From Taibaiella sp. (GTDB lineage: Bacteria; Bacteroidota; Bacteroidia; Chitinophagales; Chitinophagaceae): a stretch of 64,000 nucleotides of DNA. Position numbers and translations under genes: made by a program. Of this stretch, positions 8,831 to 19,314 are shown in pieces (position 1 is the stretch's first letter; every line of letters begins with the position of its first letter). A model generated the notes under the pieces. That model saw nothing but the letters and a program-made list of their open reading frames with translations, was not told the origin of the DNA and ran no database searches. The stretch is taken from positions 1-64,000 of the forward strand of contig JAHHDV010000033.1 of the NCBI GenBank assembly GCA_019739295.1. Reading direction: 5' to 3'.

Positions 8831-9134
8831 TTATTTCTTTCCTGAAATTCTCCTGCCCATCCTGGCTATATAGGAACGAAAAAAAGGAGAACTGTCCAAA
8901 AGGAATGCTGATGAGCAATACACAGAACGGCCAAAGGATAGTGACAAGCAACAGGTACAGGATCGTTTTTCCAAGACCATTTTCTATATCCCATAACCCT
9001 AGGAATTTCTTACCTAAAAACCCGCATAAAGAACCGCCTAAAGCGAAGATGACCAGAATGATGACTACCTGCCATTCATTCTTGACATTCCACTTCCGGC
9101 GCATACGTTGGAGAAAAGAGGTTTTCTGATGCAT
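8831..9134 (-). CDS. DUF6787-type membrane protein (frameshifted end)
   Basis: A small membrane protein. RRKWNVKNEWQVVIILVIF starts the first helix; ILWPFCVLLISIPFGQFSFF is the strongly conserved second helix and GQF motif that I associate with the DUF6787 family. The uncorrected frame runs to 8649 and overlaps the mutase gene by 53 bases. Removing one base from the T7 run (A7, 8879-8885 on the plus strand) gives the family-like end FRSYIARMGRRISGKK and a stop at 8831, which removes the overlap. Role unknown. It lies directly upstream of the mutase on the same strand. Confidence 0.7.
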
Positions 9135-9210
9135 AAAGGACAGTCGCGAAGATAGGTAATATCAGCTATAATTCAGAACGGAGATCCGATCTGAATGCCT
9201 CCCGGTTTCA

Positions 9211-10160
9211 CTATAATGCATTTAATGAAGCTACGATCTCTGAAACCGTGCTTGCTTCTGGTGTGATTGATAATTCCATATCCTCGGTAACCGCTACCAG
9301 ATCGGATATATAAAGATAATTAATGCCATCCTTCACGCCGAAGAATACAAACTGTGCTTCCATTCCAACGGGAACCATCGGACCCGGCAGCGAAAAAATC
9401 CTGATGTACAGGATCATAAATATATAGTGTAGAAGCAGCATTGATGTCAGGGATGATAAAATACACTTGCGCATTCCCCGAATAAAAGCCTGAAAGCGTA
9501 CTGCTGACCTTCACATTGGTCTTCGGAGCCAGGTCGTCCAGCCAGTAATCACAATTGATCCAGCCAAACTGGCTCAACCCGTCGAAGACATAAGCATAGG
9601 CGCCCAGGGTTTCATCAAACTTAGGCATAGTTTTCTTTCTACCGTATCGTCCACCTCCCAGGTAACCGGCTCTGTATCCTGGCCATAGAATATCGCCATA
9701 GGCTGGTCCAGGTCGACTTCCAGGCTTTTCTGACTGAAAGTGACAGGCGTATCCCGAACAGGTCACTGCCCTGACCGCCAGCTTCCGCTGTAATGACCAG
9801 CTGGCCGCCGCTCCTGAGCAGATCTTCACCGGTGGTCACGGTAGAGCTGCCCTGGAGTACAAAATCATTTGCTTTCAGAAGCTCTGTCATGGAAATGGAG
9901 ACAGAGTCTGCTACCATACTCCCGTCCGGGTAATAAAATGAATTGGGCTCAAATTCTATTTTTGTTCCTTTTACCCCTTCCAGGGTATTGCTGACTGTAG
10001 GATCGATCATATAGCCGCTGATCGCAGGGTGAAATTCAGCTTTCAGGTCCCCGAATCTTTCTTCGTCAGTCCGGCCTTCTTCTTTAGGATCACTCCGGCA
10101 GGAAGTCAGAAGAGTACCGGCAATGAGGAGCATGGAAATAAAAAGTGAAATTTTTTTCAT
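9211..10160 (-). CDS. hypothetical lipoprotein broken by three frameshifts
   Basis: Not recognised as a named family. It starts MKKISLFISMLLIAGTLLTSC, with the lipobox Cys at residue 21; an upstream GTG/ATG frame to 10190 is less likely. The reading runs SISMTELLKANDFVLQGSST, then changes frame near CCC 9753-9755 to DTPVTFSQKSLEVDLDQPMA, again near TTTT 9631-9634 to MPKFDETLGAYAYVFDGL, and again around 9420-9440 to IRIFSLPGPMVPVGMEAQF. Joined, it is about 315 residues of beta-rich sequence with a WINCDYW motif, resembling Bacteroidota surface lipoproteins with carboxypeptidase-regulatory-like domains. Each break is explained by one base. Confidence 0.6.
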
Positions 10161-10328
10161 CACAATAAAATTTAACCGGTCCTTAGCCAAAAGGCAGACG
10201 GATTGTAAAAAGACCGTAAAGATTACCTAAGCTGTTTCGTGTATTTTTAAAATACCCCCGAGTCCCACCCTTCCAAAATTAACGTTTATATATTTAAAGA
10301 CTTGTCAAGGTTTCGGTTATATGCCTGT

Positions 10329-11750
10329 TTATTTTAATTCCAGCAAGGCCACATTCTCCACGTGATTGTGTCTGGGGAAACATGTCTACTGGTCTTATTT
10401 TCAGTATTTTATATTTTTCGTCCAGCAGCTTGAGGTCTCTCGCCTGGGTGGCAGGATTACAGCTGACATAGACAATCCTGGGGGCAGTCATTTTTAATAG
10501 CTGATCGATCATTTTTTCGTGCATGCCTGCTCTGGGCGGGTCGGTAATGACCACATCCGGCCGGCCATGAACTTCATAAAAAGGAATCATTGACTACCTT
10601 GATGACATCGCCGCTCAGAAATGTGGTATTGGGTCAATCCATTCCACGAAGCATTGATTCTGGCATCTTCTATGGCATCGGCTACCGCTTCGATACCGAT
10701 GATCTTTTTGGCCCCTCTGCTGAGGAATATCCCGATGCTTCCCGTACCGCAATACAGGTCATAGATGACTTCTTCTCCCGTAAGCCCTGCAAAATCCCTT
10801 ACTATTTGGTACAACTTCTCGGCCTGCCGGGTATTGGTCCTGGAAAAAGGATTTCGGGGAAATTTTAAATTTGAAATCTTCCAGCACTTCTACGATATGA
10901 TCTTTGCCATGGTAAGCATACCACATCCAGGTCGTAAATGGTGTCATTGACCTTATTGTTGATCGTGTAGTTGAGAGAAGTAATCTCCGGGAATTCCTGC
11001 TTCAGCAGATCCAGCAGGTCAAACAGCTCTTGCCGTTCTTCCCTGACCACCAGGTTGACCATTAATTCCTGTATGGTGGATAGCCGGATGATGACATTTC
11101 TTAAAAAATCCCTGCTGGCTACGGGCATTATAAAAGGAAAGATCATGAGCCAATGCATATTGTCTCAACGTGTTTTTGATGGCATTGACCGGTCCGCCGA
11201 TCAGGTGGCAGGTCTGGATATCGACCACTTTATCGAAAAGACCGGGTGCGTGGAATCCCAATACCGGCTGTGACGTTATGGGTTCCGCTCCTGCATGCCG
11301 GATCATCTCTGTAGGGAGGAAAGGCAATTCGCTGAAGGTAAATTCAATCTTATTGCGGTACCTTCTGTCCGTATCACTGGCCACGATAGGTTCTGTTTCA
11401 GGAAGGGCTATGCCTCCGATACGTTGGAGCTGGTCATTGACCTGAACGGTTTTATATTCAGCCTGCTTGTAATAAGGAAGCATCTGCCATTTACAGCCCC
11501 CGCATTGCCCGAAATGTGCACAGAACGGATCTACCCTGTCCGGAGATGGCTGCCTGATATCCACCACAAAGCCTTCGGCATAGGCGGGTTTGTTTTTCTT
11601 CACCCTCACATGTACGATATCTCCCGGCACCCCTCCTGTTACAAATAAAGTCTTGCCATCCTCCATTTTAGCTACGGATTTTCCTTCTGCGGCATATCTT
11701 TCCAACTTTATATCCTCTATTATCGTCTTTTTATTACGTTTCCTGCCCAA
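10329..11750 (-). CDS. rlmD: 23S rRNA uracil-5-methyltransferase RlmD (six frameshifts)
   Basis: A RumA/TrmA-family enzyme that methylates C5 of a uridine in 23S rRNA using SAM. In order: a TRAM domain (IIEDIKLERYAAEGKSVAK), the Fe-S cysteines FCAHFGQCGGCKWQ, a central domain, the SAM motif DLYCGTGSIGIFL, the substrate motif DPPRAGMH, and the catalytic loop VYVSCNPATQARDL with its Cys. The coding frame changes six times, near 11103-11108, 10927, 10839, 10631-10633, 10578-10582 and 10368. Each is explained by one inserted base. The last restores the standard end FPQTNHVENVALLELK and a stop at 10329. Repaired length is about 470 residues, as in relatives. All motifs survive, so a real pseudogene is unlikely. 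Confidence 0.9.
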
Positions 11751-11839
11751 TTTTAGTATTTTTTATTTTTTTAATTTACAAAGTTAAACTTAATATTGAA
11801 GTTTGAATTTTTTTCTACACCAATACCAGCCATAGAATC

Positions 11840-13294
11840 ATGATGAAAAACTTTCTTTTATTCCTGTTTTTTATATCCCAGGTACTGCTTGCAAACGCTC
11901 AAAAAGGATATGATGTTAAAGTTTCTTTTAAGCAACCTGTAGAAGATACCACCCTGATGATGGGGCGGTACTACTGTAAACTAAGCAATACCATTGCTTT
12001 TGATACAGCGGTCAGGGAGAAGGACGGCAGCTTCCATTTTAAGGGCAACGAAGAGTTTACAGGAGGAATATACTGGATCATCTTCAGCAATAAATCCAAG
12101 AAAGTAGATTTCCTTATGGACAATGGTTATAAGATGGAAATCACGATAGATACCGTAAACCTGCTCAAAGGCACGGTATTCAAAGGCTCTAAAGACAATG
12201 AACTGATGCAGCAATACCATATTGAAGATATTGCATTCAGGGAAAAAGCAGACGAGGCCGGCGAGCAGCTCAAAAAGGCAAAGACCAAAGCTGACTCAAC
12301 CAGGATCTATGAAGAGATCAATAATTACAGGGCCAAGCTGGTGGAAAAATACAAGAAGAAAGCAGACGAACAAAAAGGGTCTATGTTCTCTTTGATCATG
12401 AATGCCCTCTGGAAGCCTACTCCCCCGGAAGGACCGCATTACAAAGAAGACGGCAAGACAATAGACAGCTTCTTCAATTACAGGTACAATAAAGCCCATT
12501 ATTGGGACAATTTTGAAGTATGGGATAACAGGCTTGCTTTCACGCCGCTGTATGATGAGAAGCTCAAAGATTATTTTGACAATTATGTCTACCCCGTTCC
12601 TGATTCAGTACAGTACGAAGCGGACGTATTATTGGCGCTCAGCAAACCGGCACCGGATATGTTCAAATATACCCTGCACTGGCTGGCATATTATACCAGG
12701 ACCAAAAAAGTAATGGGTATGGATGAAAGCTTTGTATACCTGGTGGATAACTATTATGCCAAAGGAGATGCTTTCTGGATCACCGATTCAGCTACTCTGG
12801 AGAAAAACTATTTGGAGCCCGCTGAAGAGTTGTCTTACACCAAGCTCGGTAAGGTAGGACAGGACCTGGCACTTCATGATGCTTATACCCAGATGCCCAG
12901 GAATCTTCACAGCGTACAGGCGGATTATATCATCCTGGTCTTCTGGGAACCCGCCTGCCACCATTGCCAGGAAGAGATACCGGCTATAGATTCCGTGTAT
13001 AAGGCGCTGCACCTGGACCAGAAGAATGTGGTTATCTACAGTGTACCTCAGGACAAGAGTTTAGAATCTATCCATAAGATGATCGATCAGCTAAAGGTCA
13101 AAAACCCGGCCTGGCTGCACAACATCAACCTGACAGGCGTCAGGGCCAATAAACTTTATGCGTTCAACAAGAACCCGGCTGTCTTTATCCTGGATAAGGA
13201 CAAGAAGATCATCGGTAAGCAGATCAACCATGAAGCGATTGGAAAGATTATAGACAGGGATGTATCATTGAAAGACAAGGAAGCAAAGAACTAA
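11840..13294 (+). CDS. exported thioredoxin-like protein (DUF4369/DUF5106 type)
   Basis: A periplasmic thioredoxin-fold protein of a type common in Bacteroidota. A signal peptide (MMKNFLLFLFFISQVLLANA) is followed by a DUF4369-like beta domain (about 25-130), a helical region rich in Lys/Glu (about 130-185), a DUF5106-like middle, and a C-terminal thioredoxin domain from about 340. The redox motif is FWEPACHHCQEE, a CxxC with two His between the cysteines. The end has the cis-Pro region NPAVFILDKDKKIIG. Probable role: periplasmic disulfide exchange or cytochrome maturation. 484 residues, intact, own terminator. Confidence 0.82.
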   Translation: MMKNFLLFLFFISQVLLANAQKGYDVKVSFKQPVEDTTLMMGRYYCKLSNTIAFDTAVREKDGSFHFKGNEEFTGGIYWIIFSNKSKKVDFLMDNGYKMEITIDTVNLLKGTVFKGSKDNELMQQYHIEDIAFREKADEAGEQLKKAKTKADSTRIYEEINNYRAKLVEKYKKKADEQKGSMFSLIMNALWKPTPPEGPHYKEDGKTIDSFFNYRYNKAHYWDNFEVWDNRLAFTPLYDEKLKDYFDNYVYPVPDSVQYEADVLLALSKPAPDMFKYTLHWLAYYTRTKKVMGMDESFVYLVDNYYAKGDAFWITDSATLEKNYLEPAEELSYTKLGKVGQDLALHDAYTQMPRNLHSVQADYIILVFWEPACHHCQEEIPAIDSVYKALHLDQKNVVIYSVPQDKSLESIHKMIDQLKVKNPAWLHNINLTGVRANKLYAFNKNPAVFILDKDKKIIGKQINHEAIGKIIDRDVSLKDKEAKN

Positions 13295-13311
13295 GGCATT
13301 CATTTTACTCG

Positions 13312-13339
13312 AAAAGCTACCATAAACGGTAGCTTTTTT
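13312..13339 (+). terminator. rho-independent terminator
   Basis: AAAAGCTACC and GGTAGCTTTT pair across ATAAAC and are followed by T residues, 18 bases after the thioredoxin-like gene. Confidence 0.8.
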
Positions 13340-13421
13340 GATATTTCCGCTCATTGCTTTGGCAATAACGGATTCTACCATGAGAAAGGGCAGTGATGAG
13401 GTAACATGCTACCTTGTTCCA

Positions 13422-14414
13422 TTAGTCTTTTACCTTAAAGCTCTTTTTATAGGCAGCTGCCATTCTTTGAAGCGTTGAATAGATATCGGTATATGCGAAT
13501 GCCGGGAAGGTCTTCAGGAATTTGGCATTATCGAATTTATAGTGCGAATGAGCGGTATGCGCGGTCTCTTTGGTGATCAGGGCAGGTTTCCCTGTGAGTT
13601 TTTCTTTAAGGAAATAATACCTCCAGATCAATGCGCTCATCCATTGGCTTGCCTTCCTGGAGGGCGCCGGCACGGCTAATGCATCGGCCATCATTTTAAA
13701 TAATCTCTCATAACTTAAAGCGCTGTTCCCGATGATGAACCGCTCCTGGTTCACTTCGCTTTGCATCAGCAGCTGCATGGCTATGACCAGGTCTTTGACA
13801 TCTACAAAGGTGGTAATGCCTTCCGTGTACCATTTCATGCCTTTGGCAATAGCAGGCATAAGGGTGCCAGAACTCTGGTGCCATTTCCCTTCTCCAAGGA
13901 TGATACCCGGGTTCACGATTGCCCCTTGTAACCCTTCTGCAAATCCTCTCCAGACTTCTGTTTCCGCCATGAATTTACTTTTGGAATATACAGAGCTGTT
14001 TTTCGTTTCTTTCCAGTAATGATCCTCACTGATGAGTGCCTGATCCTCATTGAGCTCCCTGCCGATAGCAGCTATGGAGCTCACGTGAATGAAGCGCCTG
14101 ACGCCATGCTCCAGGGCCATATTCACAACATTGGCCGTGGATTCCTGGTTCCGGATAACCAGGCGGGCTTTATCTGCAGGATTAAATGAGACAATGGCAG
14201 CGCAATGGTAGACCTGCTGTATGCCTTTCATCACTTCTTCCACGGCAAATACATCCAGTAAATCGCACTGCCGGTAGGCGACATTATGGAAACGCTCTTC
14301 CGGCTCATTCCTGTGATATAAGGCGATAATAGAGGCACCGGGCTGAGATGCTGACAAATGAGCAGTCAGATGACTCCCCACGAGACCACTTGCACCTGTT
14401 ATGAGTATCGTCAC
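13422..14414 (-). CDS. NAD-dependent epimerase/dehydratase-like SDR protein
   Basis: An extended short-chain dehydrogenase/reductase. The N-terminal Rossmann motif is TILITGASGLVGSHL. The catalytic region has FIHVSSIAAIG (Ser) and YSKSKFMAE (Tyr-x3-Lys). 330 residues. The sequence resembles dihydroflavonol-reductase or NAD(P)H-binding 3-beta-HSD-like members rather than the well-known sugar epimerases. Substrate unknown. It is just downstream of pheS on the same strand (36-base gap), so the two may be cotranscribed. Confidence 0.82.
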   Translation of the reverse strand: MTILITGASGLVGSHLTAHLSASQPGASIIALYHRNEPEERFHNVAYRQCDLLDVFAVEEVMKGIQQVYHCAAIVSFNPADKARLVIRNQESTANVVNMALEHGVRRFIHVSSIAAIGRELNEDQALISEDHYWKETKNSSVYSKSKFMAETEVWRGFAEGLQGAIVNPGIILGEGKWHQSSGTLMPAIAKGMKWYTEGITTFVDVKDLVIAMQLLMQSEVNQERFIIGNSALSYERLFKMMADALAVPAPSRKASQWMSALIWRYYFLKEKLTGKPALITKETAHTAHSHYKFDNAKFLKTFPAFAYTDIYSTLQRMAAAYKKSFKVKD

Positions 14415-14450
14415 TATACAGTTCTTTTGTTTGGAAAATGTGCCTCTGTC

Positions 14451-15480
14451 TTATTGGTCTGCAGTAAACTGTCTGAGAAATCTGACATCATTCTGGCTAT
14501 ACAGTCTGAGATCATTCACCAGATATTTAATCTGTGTAATGCGCTCCACCCCCATTCCAAAAGCGAAACCGGTATAGATGTCAGGATCGATATTGAAATT
14601 GCGGAGCAAATCAGGGTGTACCATTCCGCAACCTAAGATTTCAACCCAGCCCGTATACTTGCATAACGAGCAACCTTTGCTCTTGCAGACGGTACAGCTG
14701 ATATCCATCTCTGCACTAGGCTCTGTAAAGGGGAAGTAGCTGGGCCTGAACCGGATCTGAATATCATCCCCGAACATTTCCTTTACAAAGTAATACAACA
14801 CCTGCTTTAAATCAGCAAAGGATACATTCCTGTTGATGTATAAACCTTCTACCTGGTGGAAGAAGCAATGCGCCCTCGCGCTGATCGTCTCATTGCGGTA
14901 GACCCTGCCGGGACAGATCACGCGGACAGGAAGCGGGTTTTTTCTCCAGGACCCTGGCCTGAGCGGATGAGGTGTGTGTGCGCAGCAGCCAATCCGGGTT
15001 TTGTGCCACATAGAAGGTGTCCTGCATATCCCTGGCAGTATGATCTTCCGGCATATTCAGAGACGTAAAGTTGTGCCAGTCATCTTCAATCTCCGGGCCT
15101 TCAGCAATGGCAAATCCTATTTTTTCGAAAATGGAAACAATCCGGCGCTCTACGATTCTCAAAGGATGCCGGGTACCGGCAGCTATCTCCAAGCCAGGCT
15201 TGGATAAATCTTCTTTTTTAGCAATAGCAGCAGATGAGTCAAATGAAGATTTTAATTCTTCATACCTTCCTTCCAGGGATTGCTTGAGCTCATTCAGCAG
15301 CTGGCCGGCATCTTTTTTAGATTCGTTGGGGACATCTTTCATCAGACCGAATATCTGCTTCAAAGCTCCTTTCGTTCCCAAATACCTGATCCGGAACTGT
15401 TCCAACTCCTGGGCAGAAGATACGGGATATGCTTCGTAGTCTGCTTTTAATGCTGCAATTTGTTCTTTCAATGCTTCCAT
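14451..15480 (-). CDS. pheS: phenylalanyl-tRNA synthetase alpha subunit (frameshifted)
   Basis: PheS is the catalytic subunit of the alpha2-beta2 enzyme that charges tRNA-Phe. It has an N-terminal coiled coil (about 1-90), then [20 protein letters not shown], motif 2 ([20 protein letters not shown]) and motif 3 ([16 protein letters not shown]). The frame changes at the A6 run (T6, 14938-14943 on the plus strand). One A fewer joins [15 protein letters not shown]. Repaired length is about 343 residues, the usual size. The enzyme is essential, so this break is almost certainly an error in the sequence. pheT is not in the window. Confidence 0.95.
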
Positions 15481-15666
15481 AATTCAGTGGGTAAAGGTAC
15501 TATAATAAAGGCAAAATAAATATTTCCAATAGGTAATTCGGACAGGCTGGGTGCGACCCCTTACAAGGCTCCTCTGCCGGTTTCCCCTTAGCAAAGCAAT
15601 TGTTTTTTTCCATACACTCTGGTCTTTCCCGAGCAATCATTAAGAAGGATTGCAGTGAATTCGGGA

Positions 15667-18600
15667 TTACTGTACTTGTTCCTTATCCAGAGACTCTAAA
15701 TACTGTTGCATTCCATTCAGGACATGATACACCTGCTTCATGCTGCTTTTATCTTCAACAGCTAAATAGAAGTGTTTGCCTTTCTGTTTGATTTGCGCTT
15801 TATTCAGTCTTTTTTGGATATATAGCAGCACTTCCCGGAAAGTGGGGCTGTCAAAATAAGGCGATTCCGGATTGTCTATAAAATAAAGCAGCAGTTTCCT
15901 GTTCTTGAGGATAATCTTTTCAAAACCGATCTCCTTGGCCAGCCTGCGGCACTGAACGGTGGTCAAGAGTTCCTGCACCGGTAGCGGTAGCGGCCCGAAC
16001 CTGTCTGTCAGTTCTTCTCCCAGGGCATGGATGTCCTCATCTTTTTCCAGATCATCCAGCCTGGTGTAAAGAGATAACCTTTCTCCTACATTCTCAATGT
16101 AGCTGTCCGGAATTAAGATCTCCAGGTCCGTATCAATGGTGCAATCCTGGACATAATCTTTTTCTGCCTGGAGCTCTTCTGCAAATAAATCTGCAAAATC
16201 AGACTTCTTCAATTCCCGGATGGCTTCTGCCAGGATCTTCTGGTACATATCGAAACCGATATCCGTGATAAAACCACTCTGTTCACCTCCTAATAAATCC
16301 CCTGCTCCCCTGATATCCAGGTCGCGCATAGCTATCTGGAATCCGGAACCCAGATCCGAGAACTGCTCCAGGGTCTGTAAACGCCTGCGGCTCTCTGCAG
16401 GCAGGGTAATCAAAGATGGCGCCACCAGGTAGCAGAATGCTTTTTTATTGCTTCTGCCTACGCGGCCTCTCAACTGGTGCAGGTCACTTAATCCGAACTG
16501 ATGCGCATTGTTGATGATAATGGTATTCGCATTGCTGATATCTACCCCGCTCTCTACGATATTGGTACAACACAGGACATCGATCTTATGATTGATAAAA
16601 TCCAGCAGCCTGCTCTCCAGCACTTTGCCGTCCATCTGTCCATGTGCCATCTGGATCTCGAGGTCGGGACATAATGTTTTTAATTGTGCCGTAATCGAGG
16701 GCAGGCTTTGAACCCGGTTATGAATAAAATAAACCTGGCCACCCCGTTCTGCTTCGTAGTATAATGCCTCACGGATCATATCTTCATTGAATCCGACCAA
16801 TTCGGTGTGAACGGGCTGCCTGTTCGGCGGAGGTGTGTTGATGATACTCAGGTCCCTGGCACTCATCAACGAGAATTGTAAAGTGCGCGGGATCGGCGTG
16901 GCTGTCAGGGTCAGCGTATCCACATTGACCTTACGTTCCCTGAGCTTTTCCTTGGCGGCCACGCCAAATTTCTGCTCCTCATCTATGATCAGTAGTCCCA
17001 GGTCCCTGAACTGGACATCTTTGCCTAAAAGCGCGTGTGTTCCGATCAGGATATCTATCTTTCCTTCTTTTAACTGCCGGAGCGTGTCTTTTTTCTCTTT
17101 CGCTGATTTGAAACGATTGATATAATCCACATTGCAGGGGAAGTCTTCCAGCCGCTTCCTGAAGGTCTGGTAATGCTGGTAGGCAAGAATGGTCGTAGGC
17201 ACCAATATTGCTGCCTGCTTGCTGTCATTTACAGATTTGAATGCAGCACGAATAGCGATCTCGGTCTTGCCAAACCCCACGTCACCACAAACCAGCCGGT
17301 CCATAGGATGGGGCGCCTCCATGTCTTTCTTCACATCTGCTGATGCTTTACTCTGATCAGGGGTATCTTCATAGATGAAGGATGCTTCCAGTTCCATCTG
17401 CAGGTAGGTATCCGGCGAATGAGCGAACCCTTCAGAAGCTTTTCGTTTGGCATACAGCCGGATCAGGTCTGCCGCGATGTCTTTGACCTGCCGCTTTGTT
17501 TTGTTTTTTAATTTTTCCCAGGTGTCAGAACCCAGTTTATGTACACGTGGCTGGTGACCTTCTTTCCCCGTAAACTTGGAGATCTTGTGCAATGCATTGA
17601 TATTGACATACAGGATGTCATTGTCCCGGTAGATGATGCGGACTGCTTCCTGCATGGCACCATTCACCTCTATCTTCTGAAGTCCGCTGTATATGCCCAC
17701 GCCGTGATCGATATGGGATACATAATCACCGGGATGCAATTCCCGGAGCGCCTTAATGGTAAGTGCTTTACTTTTCGTAAATGCCTGCTTGACTTTATAT
17801 TTATGAAAGCGCTGAAATATCTGGTGATCCGAATAGGCGACTACCCGGAGGTCGTGGTCGATAAAACCTTTGCTGATCGCAACGGGAATCGGTACGAAAT
17901 TAATCTCGCTGCCGATATCGGAGAATATATTGTGAAGCCGTTCCAGCTGTCTGGTATTTTCTGCAAATATGAAGACTTCATATTTTTCCTGGATCCATTT
18001 CTTCAGATCACTGATCAGCAATTCGAAATTTCTGTTGAATGCCGGCTGGTGCTGGGTTTGAAATGGAATAGCTATGGAGATGTCCTCACTGCTTCCTTCC
18101 ACGATATTGAGCTCAGCTTCTTCCCGGGATGCGGCCGTCCATTGTACCAGGTGTCTGGTGGATAACTGGTGGTCAAAATAAGCGGGAGATTCGAAATCAT
18201 CCATCACCAATGCCCTGGCTCCTTCATCTTCATCCGGGATGATCTCTGCTTCATCTGCCTTTTGGATTTTTTCATAAAGGTCAGCCTGAAGCTGGTGCAG
18301 CCTGGATGTACAGAAATCCTTGTCTGACATCCAGAACACTGTATTGGCAGGGAGATAATCCATGATAGAGATCCTCGTTTCCACCTGGGGTGACTCGATA
18401 TTGGGCAGAATGGAGACCCGGACAAGCTTTCTTTCGGAAAGCTGTGTCTCAGGATTGAAGATACGTATGCTATCCACCTCATTGCCGAACAGCTCGATAC
18501 GGTAAGGCCGTTCATTGCCAAAAGAATAAATATCCAATATGCCGCCTCGCGTTGCAAACTGCCCCGGCTCGTAAACGAAATCTTCCTTGCGGAAACCCAG

Positions 18601-19113
18601 GTCTACCAGCTTGCTCAGCAATCCTTTGACATCCAAATTCTGATTTACCCTGATATGAATGGTCCTGTCTTCAAGTTGCCCGGATTGGATGACTTTTTCG
18701 AAGAGTGCGTCGGGGTAAGTGACCAGCACGACAGCACTTCTATCATGTGTAAGCTTGGAAAGGGCTTCGGTTCGCAGCATAATATGGCTGCTGTTGACCT
18801 GGCCGAATGTGCCCTCCTTCTTGAATGAATCCGGGAAGAAATGGATATCCAGACCCTGGGTAAGAAGTTCGAGATCGTTTTGAAAATAGGCGGCTTCTTC
18901 TCTGTCATTCAATACGATCACGTGATTGGCACCATTTTCTGATGCCGAGGAGTTGGTGAGTTTCCAGACAGCTGCTGCTACAAAAGCCACAGAGCTTCCT
19001 TTCAGGCCATAGAGCTGAGCTTTAATTTTCGGTTGAGACAAAGTAAACCCGGCACTTAATTCTTTTAAGTGGGGGTGATGCGTGTACCGGTCCAGAAGTG
19101 TCTGCAAGTTCAT
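15667..19113 (-). CDS. mfd: transcription-repair coupling factor Mfd
   Basis: Mfd removes RNA polymerase stalled at DNA damage and recruits UvrA. At 1148 residues it is intact and full length. Regions in order: UvrB-homology domains 1-2, the RNA-polymerase-interacting CarD-like domain (LHPGDYVSHIDHGVGIYSGL), then the RecG-like helicase with VCGDVGFGKTEIAIRAA (Walker A), LLIIDEEQKFG (DEEQ box), LTLTATPIPRTL and QLRGRVGRSNKKA (motif VI), and the C-terminal TRCF domain. A TACCTTTG -7 box ends only seven bases before the ATG, suggesting an almost leaderless mRNA. Confidence 0.97.
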   Translation of the reverse strand: MNLQTLLDRYTHHPHLKELSAGFTLSQPKIKAQLYGLKGSSVAFVAAAVWKLTNSSASENGANHVIVLNDREEAAYFQNDLELLTQGLDIHFFPDSFKKEGTFGQVNSSHIMLRTEALSKLTHDRSAVVLVTYPDALFEKVIQSGQLEDRTIHIRVNQNLDVKGLLSKLVDLGFRKEDFVYEPGQFATRGGILDIYSFGNERPYRIELFGNEVDSIRIFNPETQLSERKLVRVSILPNIESPQVETRISIMDYLPANTVFWMSDKDFCTSRLHQLQADLYEKIQKADEAEIIPDEDEGARALVMDDFESPAYFDHQLSTRHLVQWTAASREEAELNIVEGSSEDISIAIPFQTQHQPAFNRNFELLISDLKKWIQEKYEVFIFAENTRQLERLHNIFSDIGSEINFVPIPVAISKGFIDHDLRVVAYSDHQIFQRFHKYKVKQAFTKSKALTIKALRELHPGDYVSHIDHGVGIYSGLQKIEVNGAMQEAVRIIYRDNDILYVNINALHKISKFTGKEGHQPRVHKLGSDTWEKLKNKTKRQVKDIAADLIRLYAKRKASEGFAHSPDTYLQMELEASFIYEDTPDQSKASADVKKDMEAPHPMDRLVCGDVGFGKTEIAIRAAFKSVNDSKQAAILVPTTILAYQHYQTFRKRLEDFPCNVDYINRFKSAKEKKDTLRQLKEGKIDILIGTHALLGKDVQFRDLGLLIIDEEQKFGVAAKEKLRERKVNVDTLTLTATPIPRTLQFSLMSARDLSIINTPPPNRQPVHTELVGFNEDMIREALYYEAERGGQVYFIHNRVQSLPSITAQLKTLCPDLEIQMAHGQMDGKVLESRLLDFINHKIDVLCCTNIVESGVDISNANTIIINNAHQFGLSDLHQLRGRVGRSNKKAFCYLVAPSLITLPAESRRRLQTLEQFSDLGSGFQIAMRDLDIRGAGDLLGGEQSGFITDIGFDMYQKILAEAIRELKKSDFADLFAEELQAEKDYVQDCTIDTDLEILIPDSYIENVGERLSLYTRLDDLEKDEDIHALGEELTDRFGPLPLPVQELLTTVQCRRLAKEIGFEKIILKNRKLLLYFIDNPESPYFDSPTFREVLLYIQKRLNKAQIKQKGKHFYLAVEDKSSMKQVYHVLNGMQQYLESLDKEQVQ

Positions 19114-19120
19114 TGCTTCG

Positions 19121-19128
19121 CAAAGGTA
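19121..19128 (-). promoter_or_regulatory. -7 element directly before mfd
   Basis: The minus strand reads TACCTTTG, an exact TAnnTTTG match, with only seven bases to the mfd start codon. No clear -33 TTTG is seen at the usual spacing. Confidence 0.45.
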
Positions 19129-19314
19129 AGCAACTTGGGTATTTTTCAGATTACCCCTGGTGGAGATTTATTGTTAAAGATGATAAAGGGCCACCAGTAG
19201 ATTCCGCCACCCTTTGGGCCCGATGCTGATACCTGGCCTGCTTCGGAGGTAAGGCAACAGACCGGTTTTATTGTGGAAAACAGGTTTTTTTGAACAACAA
19301 ACCGGATGGGTGGA
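19129..19314. other. intergenic stretch, no supported gene
   Basis: An open run of about 50 codons on the minus strand is in frame with, and directly after, the TAA of the next gene (it includes ISIGPKGWRNLLVALYHL). It has no start of its own. It could be a lost C-terminal extension if that TAA is an error, but nothing else supports this. Confidence 0.3.

Noticed and set aside
14451..15480. Broken pheS as a real loss
   Set aside because: PheS is essential and the break is in a six-base homopolymer.
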